DNA of 64,000 nucleotides from Vicia villosa (lineage: Eukaryota > Streptophyta > Magnoliopsida > Fabales > Fabaceae). The translations under genes were made by a program, and so were the position numbers. The stretch lies in NCBI RefSeq assembly GCF_029867415.1, contig NC_081185.1, positions 42,850,766-42,914,765 of the forward strand, in the 5' to 3' direction. A model generated the notes under the pieces. It did no database searches, was not told the origin of the DNA, and was given only the letters and a program-made list of their open reading frames with translations. Below, one piece after another: positions 55,599 through 64,000 of this stretch (position 1 is its first letter; each line of letters opens with the position of its first letter).

Positions 55599-58141
55599 TG
55601 TAATGCCCGGAAAAATAAGTATATGCTTAATTTGGACGTTTGTGACGTTTATTGGAATTTTACCGTTTTTGGAGTCGTTTCAGTCGGTATTAGTTCGGGA
55701 TGGCGGACTAATATTTAATTGAAGGTTTTCATATTTTTGGTACTAGAAATATTAGTAAGGTAATATTTGAGCGTTTGAACGATATTTCAGCGTAGGGGCA
55801 TTTTGGTCATTTCCGCGGGGTAGATATTTTCTTTATAAGAAAGAGATATTTGTGAGAAAGGAAAAAGGATGGAAAGGAAAAGGAAAGAAAGAAGAGAGAA
55901 AAAAAGGGAAGAGAGAAAGAAGAAGAGCAAAGATGGAGAGAAAGTGAAGAAGGGGGTTTTGGAGAAGATGAAGAATCTAACCAAGGTAAGGGGGTGAATC
56001 TAATTTATCTTGAATGTATGATTCTTATAGTTTTGTTTGGTTTTGTTCTTGTTCTTGTTCATTTCTATGCTTGACCAACAATGGTGGATTGTGAGTTTTG
56101 AAGTTATAAACATGATTTTGTGGTGTGTATGTGTAGTATGATGATAGATATCTTCATTGATCATATTTGTTTTCCATTTCCATTGCTTGATTGAGTTTGA
56201 AGAAAATGTTAGGTTTTGAGAAAGATTAATGAATCAACCATGAAAGTTGGATAATGTTATGTTGTTTATATGGCATGTATGTGTTGTATTGGTGTTATAA
56301 TGATGTTTTGGAGTGGTTTTGGTGGGTATAAGGGGCTTGAGACAGTTCTGTTCGTGCTGGGTTTTTTCTGGTTTTTCTATGGTCCGCTAAGCGGCCTCAG
56401 GTCCGCTTAGCGGAGTTTTCGTTGCTCCGTTTCTGGAATTTCCGCTTAGCGGCCTAAGCGGCCCGCTGAGCGGCCTACAGCATTTTCTGTTTTTCCAAAA
56501 CTTTGAAACTTCGTAACTCTTGGACCGTAACTCCGATTTTGTCGTCGTTCGAAGCGTTGGAAAGCTAACGCAATGAACTATACTATGATCTAATTAAATG
56601 ATTCATAGGATGTAGTCTCCTATTATTTTTATTAGGATCAAGTGGTGAACTGTGTAGTATGTTCAATTATCCAAACTTTGAAACCTTGTAACTTTTGATC
56701 CGTAACCCCGTTTTATACGCCGTTCGAAGCGTTAGGAAGCTAGTTGGATGTTCTATATGATAGTATAGGCTTGGTTAGCTTGTGATTAATTGGTTATGGG
56801 GTGTTGTTGATAAAAACACATAACTGTTTATATGCGCAATATGATTGGTAAATAATCATAGTGCTTGGTTGCAATTGTTGTTGGGGTGTGGATTAACATG
56901 AAATCATGTTCGTATGTGTTATGTATTAGTGAATGTTCATTCTTGATATGTTACGATGTTTGGTTGTTTGTTGTTAACATGATGTGTGGCCTTATGGCAA
57001 GTAATTGTTGTTATGAGAATGATGTATTATCATTGTTGAATTGTTATTATTATAACTTGTTGATGTGATGCAATTATGCGACCGTTTATGCCGATGTGGC
57101 CAGTATGTTTTGACGGTGAGTGTGTGCTGTGTGCTTAATAATGCCTGTGTGGTAATTATGGTGTGATATAATTGATAACGATGTTATTAATTGGTGATGT
57201 ATCCTTTTGGATAGAATATAAACGGTGTAACGTGAGTATGTGACCGTGTTATATTGTTGATGATGTTGTTGTCATGTAATAGAGTCATATATTTGCACAG
57301 CATAACATTTCATTACGTTAATGGCGGAATGCTATTAACAGGTGGCCTGAATTGGCAATTATTACCAGTGGGAGCTTAATGCTCGGTAAAAAGGTGTATT
57401 TGCCCGAGTGGCAAGAGGTCATCAGTGGGGGCTAAATGCTCGATGACGGTTAGTCGTAGCTTACTGCTCGATAAAGGTGTATTTTCCTGAGGGAAAGAAG
57501 TCCCAGCATAATGCTCGGCAAGGTGTATTTGTCATAATGACAAGGAGGAGTTTACTCCAGATTTGGTACCACATGCATATGCATAGTCGAGTCTCATTCA
57601 TCATTGTCTGTGTTTATAATTTATGTTATCATTCATGTGTCGTATTACTTTGTTGTATGATTCTTGATGATACTTGTTGGCATTACTATATTTATCATGC
57701 TTCTTCATTATAAATTATATTCTCACCCTTCTGCTGTTTTGATGCTTGAGTGGCATCCTGCAGATTAGCCGCTTTGGGAGTCTTTTGGAAGAGGTAGTTC
57801 TCCAGTTGGTCTTGTTGGTCGCTCTGATACGTAACACCGGTGAGTCGGGAGTCTGTTGTTATTTATTTGTATATGACTCTTTTGAACATGTATATGTGAT
57901 AACGTGCCGTTGTGTATTGTAAACACTTTATTTTGGAAATCTCCTCTTTGAGAGTGAGAACTATACGTATATATATATGTTCATATCTTTCGTGTGTTAT
58001 GTATCGTTTTATTGGCAGGTGTTGTATGCTTTTGGCATCGCTAATGTCCGTTCGTTTTCTAGGTGTTTGTTTGGTTACTTAGTATATTTATACTCTGATA
58101 TTTTCTTGCCTAAATGCTTTGGGTAGAATTGGGGTGTTACA
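55599..58141 (+). mobile_element. Solo LTR C (2543 bp), TSD CTATC
   Basis: Starts TGTAATGCCCGGAAAAATAA and ends TTGGGGTGTTACA; CTATC flanks it on both sides (55594-55598, 58142-58146). No primer-binding site, polypurine tract or interior exists, so it arose by recombination between the LTRs of a full element. The ends and the GCTCTGATACGTAACACCGG phrase resemble chromovirus (Tekay/Del-type) LTRs. It has a palindrome cluster CCGCTNAGCGG (56384-56473) and two CGTAACTC-type segments. Open frames inside (for example 56865, 57477) are AT-rich and domain-free. Confidence 0.9.
56384..56473. repeat. CCGCTNAGCGG palindrome cluster in solo LTR C
   Basis: Four 11-bp palindromes with a free central base (A, T, T and G) start at 56384, 56403, 56442 and 56463, plus a half copy CCTAAGCGG between the last two. 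Confidence 0.85.
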
Positions 58142-59106
58142 CTATCAATGTGGTAAGATAGGTCACTTGAGGTTCTCGTGTCCTGAAACTCAGCCATCTA
58201 CCAAAAGAAATACCCCTCAACAGGAAAACCTGACCAAGATAAAGCCATCACAGCGGAAGTCATGTGTGAACGCCAAACACTCAAGCCATGACAAAAATGA
58301 GAAGGAGGCTGTAAAGAAAACAGGAAGCTCTAGAAGAAGGAAACCTAGACAAGATAAACATCACAAAAAGGACAAGTGCATTCCTGTTACAAAAAGATCC
58401 TTCAGTTGTCATCCCACTACAACAACTCTAGTGTAAGCACAAATTGCACTTTTCCCACAGAAACAGGTTTAAAACTCACTCACCTCATTGAGATGCCTCA
58501 ACAATCTCTACTCTTCTCGTCCAAGGCAATGCTTTGTCTAAACATGCATACAGAGGTGACTAGTCCTGACAGGATCTTGAATGATGCACAGTTGAGAATG
58601 GTGCATATGGTGCATATTAAAGATGATACTACCGATAGTGACAAGAATGTTCCTAACAATATCAATGACATTTTCACAAAAGCTCTTGATGCTACACAGT
58701 TTGAAAACTTGCGGAGCGAGTTAGGACTCTGCATCCTTGAGGAACCATAGATTTAAAAATAAAACAAAATTGGGGAGAAGACAGTAGTTTGCTTTGGCAA
58801 CTTTTGTGGCCAAACAGGGGGAGAAGTAGTAATGTCACCCCAGAACAACAAGTATGGTGGTCATGTGATCAACAAATCTGAAGTACTTATTATTTTTGTG
58901 TTGATCTATTTGTGCTTGTGCTGCTCTTGTGGTGTGGTTGGTTTTGATATGTTTGAGCACTGTGTGCATACTGGTGGTGTATGCTGTCTGTATTGTGTTA
59001 GCTCTGATTGCTTTGATTGTGTTTTGGTTGCTTTGTTTCTGCTGCAAGTGTTTCTCTGATATGGTGTGACAGGTTGTTTTAGCCAAAAATTTGCCAAAGG
59101 GGGGAT
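58142..59106 (+). pseudogene. 3' internal part of copia element A
   Basis: Joins across C to complete the knuckle CYQCGKIGHLRFSC, followed by a Lys/Arg/His-rich tail (to 58438). The next frame ends at 58750 with NDIFTKALDATQFENLRSEL, the carboxyl end of pol. Integrase, reverse transcriptase and nearly all of RNase H are absent. A 3' untranslated stretch leads to a polypurine tract (CCAAAGGGGGGAT, 59094-59106). Matches 42641-43361 closely. Confidence 0.75.
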
Positions 59107-60040
59107 TGAAAATGTTTTCATGTTGGCTGCATTTGTGGTAAAACATACCTGAGTGTTTAATGTCTTGACTGATGTCATGACATGTTTGATATTGTGTTAT
59201 GCAGGCTGCATATGTGTTAAGCTAATACAGGTTCTGTAGTGAATGTCATGACCGATGTCATGACATCCTTGTGTGAGAGCAGGAGCTGTTATATTTTATT
59301 AATTGTGTTTCCTGATTTCTCTCAATCTACAATTTAGGAAACCTTTTATTGTGTGCTGAATATTTCATCCAGAAGATTTTGCTGATAGCACATTCTGTAA
59401 CAACCAGATGGCGTGTAAATTAGGTTAACTTGGTTAACCCTATTTTGTTTCTAAAAAAGCCCAAGGCCGAAAAGCTGCATATAAAAAGTTTGCAATCCTA
59501 ATTTGGAACGCAGAGAGAGTAAATTGTTAATTGTGAAGAACGATAGTTCTGTAGCTGTCTCTTATACTCCAAGCAATTGTCTTTGATGATTGTGTTGGAA
59601 TAGGTTGTTTGTGTTAATTGTCACTCTAAGCTTTTAAGCACGAGTTTGTGTCTCTTGATTGAAGCTTTTAAGTAGATCAATGTGTGTTTTTAAAGTGTGT
59701 CTTCTCTCTGAATTTATGTAATGTATATTTGTAACCACTGCTGTGATTGAGGGGGAGTGAGTGGAGATACTCAGGTATAGGAATATATTGGAATTACATT
59801 GGGTAGGTTTTAAGTGAGGAGTTGTAAACGGGGGAGTTTAACTCCAAATTAATGATGCTTATATTGGATTCCCTCCCTGGCTTGGTAGCCCCTAGAGTAG
59901 GTTGTTTGAACCGAACTGGGTAAACAATTCTGTGTGTTCTTTATTGTTTTTATGTGTTTCTGTTTTAATTATTTGTGCTGTGTAATTGTGGATGTCATAA
60001 CATCTAGCAAGACATCGGGCGTGAGTTACTAGAATTTTCA
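59107..60040 (+). repeat. LTR A2 (3' LTR) of copia element A (934 bp)
   Basis: From TGAAAATGTTTTCATGTTGG to TTACTAGAATTTTCA, the partner of 43362-44294; many scattered substitutions suggest an older insertion than D. AAACT (60041-60045) follows. Confidence 0.85.
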
Positions 60041-60985
60041 AAACTCTTGCTGTCTAAACGCTCCAAATTCCCTACAAGATGCTGCTCAAACCATGCTGCA
60101 ATAATCCAAAATTTTCACTAAATTGGTCACACCAAACCTATACAAAAGAAAGCATTGATCAGTACAAACCTGAGAATAAGGGAAGACAAGTGATACACGG
60201 ATTTGGAAACTTAAAAATAAAAAGAAAATAGTTGGATTCAAACTTACTCTCTTGGTATCATCTCTTGTTATTTAAGAAGCTCTTTGATTCAATTGAAATG
60301 GGGGGAGACGCCAATAATTATCGTCAAAACCTCCCCTAAACTTCCCCTCAACACCCAACGGTTCAAAACCTAAACACCACTTTCAACCTCAACTCATACC
60401 TTCAATCTTTCATCTATATTTCAGACACATCTACATACTCACAACCGCTACCCTCAAACCAAGAGCTCTCTCACTACAACACAGCACACAACAATAACAA
60501 ACAGCAAATTACATAAGCAAAAAAGAAGAAGACAAAGTGGAATCCGTACATAACAGAGAAGAAGAAGATTTTGAAGACCACAAAGGAGTGTATTCAAAAA
60601 AAGGAAGCAGAATACCTGAACATTCAAGGATTTCGATGCACTTTCGATTTGTGTTGCAGTTTATTGGTTTGTAGTTCCTTCTCTTGTTGATATTCTTGCT
60701 TTATCTTGTAATCATTGTTTAGAATAATCATCGAGGGCTTAGGGTTTTAATCTATGTGTATGTTTATCACCTGATGTTTGTTTGAATCAATGGCAAAACG
60801 AGCAAAATCGCGAGAGACAGAGAGAACTAAGAGCGGGAGAGATTTGAAATCGTGAAAGTTGTTATGTTGTTGTTAGTAATCGAGAGAGTAGGAGAGAAAT
60901 CGAGAGATGCTTGTTGTTATTTCTGTGTTAGGTTTTGACGGTTTGAGAAGTAGAGAGATAATCGTGAGAGGCGTTGAGATTCTTA

Positions 60986-61365
60986 GGCTATGTTTGGGAG
61001 TTTGGAGGGGAAGGGAGGGGAGGGCTTTGAAAAATAGGAAGAATTGGATGAAAAGGATAAAAAGATTTTGGGTAGGAGGGTTTTGGAGGGTTTGAGTTTA
61101 TTCATAAAACCAAAAACCCCATAAAATGGGGGAACTCAAAAATTGTATTGAAGGAGGGTTTTGAAGGGCTTACATAAATTTTCCAAATATCTTTTAGGTT
61201 GTTATAGTATTCTGAAAATTAAAAATTTACTAATGATAATGACTCTTTTATCATTCTAAACAAAATCATTTTTCTAAAAAATGTCAAATATTTTCCTATA
61301 TTTTTTTAAAATTTCATTTTTGGAAGCCTTCCCCTCCCCTCCCCTCCAAACTCCCAAACATAGCC
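60986..61365. mobile_element. Tourist-like (PIF/Harbinger) MITE, 380 bp, TSD TTA
   Basis: GGCTATGTTTGGGAGTTTGG opens the element and its reverse complement closes it; arms match for about 50 bp with a few differences. TTA flanks both sides (60983-60985, 61366-61368). A TTA target and GGC/GGG...TGTTTGG ends are typical of Tourist MITEs. There is no coding capacity; the open frame at 60907-61095 crosses its edge and is meaningless. Confidence 0.88.
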
Positions 61366-61935
61366 TTAGGGTTTTCACCAACCCAGTTTGGTTAGAATAT
61401 GGGTTTTGGATCACTTTGACCCGATCCGACCCAATCTTTTTTTGTCTTGGCTATTTTCATTTTTGTTTGTTATTCTGGGCCTCAGCACTCTCTGTCTGGG
61501 TTTTAACACCCCTCCTGGCCCATTAGATTACTTTTTTATTTTATTTTAATATGTTAGTTTTCTTTTAGGAATAAAACTATTTAACTTTCTTTTTTAAGCA
61601 GAAATTCAGGAGTGGTTTAAATATTAACATACATATTTTCCCATAAAAAGACCAAAAATATTTTCTTTAATTAATTCAAAAAACAAACTTTCAAATAAAT
61701 TCTAACGCTTGATCCAACGTCAAGTCGTTAATGGAAAAAACTCTTTTTAACCAAATCAAAAGATCGGGTGACAATTGGTGAACACCTCTTGAATATCTTG
61801 ATCTTTTGGATTAAAACACATTAAATAAAAGTTTTTTTAAGAACCTTTCTTAATCAAATCAAGTGATCAAGTGACAAGAGGAGTACACCTCTTGAATATC
61901 TTTGATCCTTTGAAGCAAATACACTAATTAAACAA

Positions 61936-62285
61936 GGACAACAAGTGACAATTGAACTCGCTTCCTTTTGAATACCTTGGGTAAAGACGCCCTAAGAGAA
62001 CTCCTATGCTCAAACCTTTACTAAGAGTCCATAAATATTTTTTGAACAACTTGGACAACAAGTGACAATTGGACTCGCTTCCTTTTGAATACCTTAGGTA
62101 AAGATGCGCTAGGAGAACTCTTATGCTCAAACCTTTACTAAATGTACGCAAATATCCTCTTTTACCAACTTGGATAACAAGTGATGATTGGAAGCACGCC
62201 CGTTCAAATATCCTGGGTGAACAACGCGCTAGGAGTACACCGATGCTCAAAATGTTCGCTAAACATCCCTTTGAAAAAAACAACC
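61936..62285 (+). repeat. Three imperfect 117-119 bp repeats in LTR J
   Basis: Units begin GGACAACAAGTGACAATTG at 61936 and 62053 and GGATAACAAGTGATGATTG at 62172, each with 'ctcgcttccttttgaatacctt..gtaaaga.gc.ctaggagaac...atgctcaaa'. The third is more diverged. The inverse-strand frame at 61924-62295 is a by-product. Confidence 0.85.
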
Positions 62286-62978
62286 TCAATTTCATTCAAA
62301 CTTTTTGCCTTGTGGACTTTTCATTTTAAAACCTTTTTCACAAACGAGATACTTAGTCAATTTCAAATGAAAACACACTTCCACATGTGAAGACCAAATA
62401 TTTTTCACTCGAATGCGATGATGGTAAAAATCTTGTTTTAATCTTGATTTAGTTACCAATTCTTGTAGTGATGCAAAAATTATCTTATCCATGTGTGCAT
62501 AGTATTGTCTCCATTCGAATGCGATCGAGTACCTCTCGCTAAAATCAACCAACAAACTTTCGTGGTTCTTTGCCCGAATTACGATTTCTCTGACTTTCCC
62601 ATTGCACGAGGAAATATGTAGGCACAAGATGCAATATCTTGGCGAGCATAATAATAAATAAAATAAAAACCCCTTTTCTTTTCTCTTTTCTCGATTAATA
62701 AGAAAAAGAACGCAAACATCACGCTAACACTCATATATAAACTAACTAAATGGGTCCCATCGAGTACGATGGATGTTAGGGGTGTTAATACCTTCCCCTC
62801 GGATAACCGACTACCGAACCCTAATTTGCTTGCGATGATCATCTTATCCATTTCTTTTCTCTTTGTGGGTTTTATCGATATTTTCCATTTCCTTTCGGAA
62901 TAAATAAAATTTGGTGGCGACTCTGTTTATATTTCGAGCGTGAGAGCGTGAGAGTATTTTCGGCCGGCCGCGACAACC

Positions 62979-62995
62979 GGTGACTCTGCTGGGGA
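62979..62995 (+). other. Primer-binding site of element J
   Basis: GGTGACTCTGCTGGGGA, three bases after the LTR end, matches the Ogre-type site of element H (TGGCGACTCTGCTGGGGA) with one change. Confidence 0.85.
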
Positions 62996-63827
62996 CATCC
63001 TAAGAGAGTCAACCCTAATTTATTTTGTTTTGTGTTTGAGTGTTTGCTTTTGTTTGTTTATTCTTTTGTTCTTTATGCTTATTCTTATGTTTTTTATGTT
63101 TGCTCTTGTGTTACTTATATTTCTTTACTCTTGCTTTACCGCTTTTTATTTATTTCTGTATATACTCATTTGTGGGTATGGGAATGATACTTGAGTGAAG
63201 CTCTCAACCTGAGCTTTGAAAAACAAGAGTAAAACATAAGTTATGAGGTGGTTGTGTAGTGTTAGTCCCCAAGGAGTACACCTTGAATGGCTAACACAAA
63301 GACCCCACTTGGAGGAGACCTATTCATGAAATTTGTCATAAGATGGTTTGCCCATTGCATGATAGAAATCTGATTTTGGTCGTTAACTCCAAGGGCCTTT
63401 AGAACCCGTTCCATCTATGGAGGTTGTGTATTGATCCCCAAGGAGCACACCTTGTATGATTAATGCAATGACCTCACCTAGAGGATGCGTATTCATGAAA
63501 TTTGTCATAAGATGGTCTGCCTGTCGCATGACGAAATTCTGATTATGCTCGGATGCCTCTAGGAACCATTATATCAAAATACTCTAGAGCTAACCTTGTG
63601 AGGGGATTCTTGGGTAAAGAACATAAAATTGTCCTATTATAAGAAGCCTTTCTCAGTAGGTTCTGCTACCCATTTACATTTATCATTTTAATTCAGTCTT
63701 CGTATAGCATCGTGTTGCATTCCACATTGTATATATGACATTGCATCATGCATATGCATTCACATTCATTTCCATCCCCAAAATCCAATACTCATACCTT
63801 TCTTCCTCCAATAGTTGACAAGGCAAG
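62996..63827 (+). mobile_element. Untranslated leader of element J
   Basis: About 830 bp without coding sequence. It holds two related segments of about 180 bp ('agtccccaaggagtacaccttg...catgaaatttgtcataagatggt' in essence) starting near 63263 and 63430. Confidence 0.6.
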
Positions 63828-64000
63828 ATGATTTCACACCATCCTTATCTAGTACGTAGTGTTTCTCGAAGGAGAATGGCAGACCAAGAGCAACACAACA
63901 TGGAAGTTAGGATGGAAATCGATAAATTGAAAGGAAGCATCACCAAACTCACTAAGATGATGCAAGTACTGATAGCTAGGGAAGCTGAACCTCAAAGAAC
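63828..64000 (+). CDS. gag of element J, amino-terminal end (runs off the window)
   Basis: The ATG at 63828 gives MISHHPYLVRSVSRRR and then MADQEQHNMEVRMEIDKLKG, followed by a heptad-like segment ITKLTKMMQVLIAREAEP. The second ATG (63876) is an alternative start that fits gag proteins of this lineage better. A short amino-terminal coiled coil is typical of Tat/Ogre gag. The frame is open to the window end, so its integrity is unknown. Confidence 0.65.
   Translation, partial: MISHHPYLVRSVSRRRMADQEQHNMEVRMEIDKLKGSITKLTKMMQVLIAREAEPQR

Larger units (their letters stand above)
60041..62975 (+). mobile_element. 5' LTR of Ogre-like element J, second part
   Basis: Ends CGGCCGGCCGCGACA just before a primer-binding site. 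The late block ('gttaggggtgttaataccttcccctcggataaccgactaccgaacc' in essence, 62775-62825) and TTTGGTGGCGACTCT are present. It lacks an LTR start; that is supplied by 41894 if copia A split the LTR, giving about 3.4 kb in all. It contains a Tourist-like MITE (60986-61365) and a three-unit tandem repeat (61936-62285). A CT/CA-rich leader-like stretch is at 60320-60520. No coding sequence. Confidence 0.6.

Noticed and set aside
60320..60960. Possible host 5' untranslated exon and intron
   Set aside because: No coding exon follows; it lies between LTR A2 and the J LTR end in matching orientation, so LTR sequence is the simpler reading.

Overview
This is a plant nuclear window made almost entirely of nested transposable elements. 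I find no intact host gene, rRNA, functional tRNA or CRISPR array. The long Ty3/gypsy LTRs of Ogre/Tat type (up to about 6 kb, with the conserved block near the LTR 3' end that reads roughly 'ggggtgctaataccttccc...ataaccgactcccgaacc', and primer-binding sites like TGGCGACTCTGCTGGGGA) together with SIRE/Maximus-like copia elements point to a large-genome legume, most likely tribe Fabeae (Pisum, Vicia, Lathyrus or Lens). That assignment is an inference from repeat families, not from a marker gene.

Layout. 1-6528: 3' end of a first Ogre-like element with a tandem array, a polypurine tract and a 4.7 kb 3' LTR that carries a TATA box and a 55-residue membrane-type ORF. 6529-9182: end of a CACTA transposon holding a Mutator-type foldback MITE. 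9183-10373: reverse-strand LTR fragment and its flank. 10374-10473: a 100-N gap. 10474-18326: 3' end and LTR of a second Ogre-like element; the LTR holds two tRNA-like modules and a family of short hairpins whose stems covary. 18327-25606: reverse-strand 5' end of a third Ogre-like element with a 5.6 kb LTR. 25607-28940: degraded reverse-strand LTR-type DNA. 28941-37690: a Ty3/gypsy element (E) whose gag reading frame is riddled with C-to-T stops and is split by a complete, young, non-autonomous Athila-like element (D, 32105-37092, TSD ACAAT, two 1536-bp LTRs). 37722-39032: a plant mobile domain (MAIN/PMD) pseudogene. 39053-64000: a nest in which Ogre-like F is cut by Ogre-like J, the J LTR is cut by a copia element A, and A is cut by a complete copia element B (45715-54533, TSD GAGAC) and by a solo LTR C (55599-58141, TSD CTATC).

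How it works together. Nearly everything is damaged or non-autonomous: D carries no gag-pol, A lacks integrase and reverse transcriptase, and B has lost integrase and the catalytic core of reverse transcriptase through deletions that keep the frame open. These elements would depend on proteins supplied in trans. The most unusual signals are structural: covarying hairpins in the second Ogre LTR, family-specific short palindrome clusters in several LTR families, a TATA box turned into a TA microsatellite, and the small LTR-encoded membrane ORF. Coordinates of LTR ends with TSDs are firm; boundaries of degraded segments are approximate and are marked as such.
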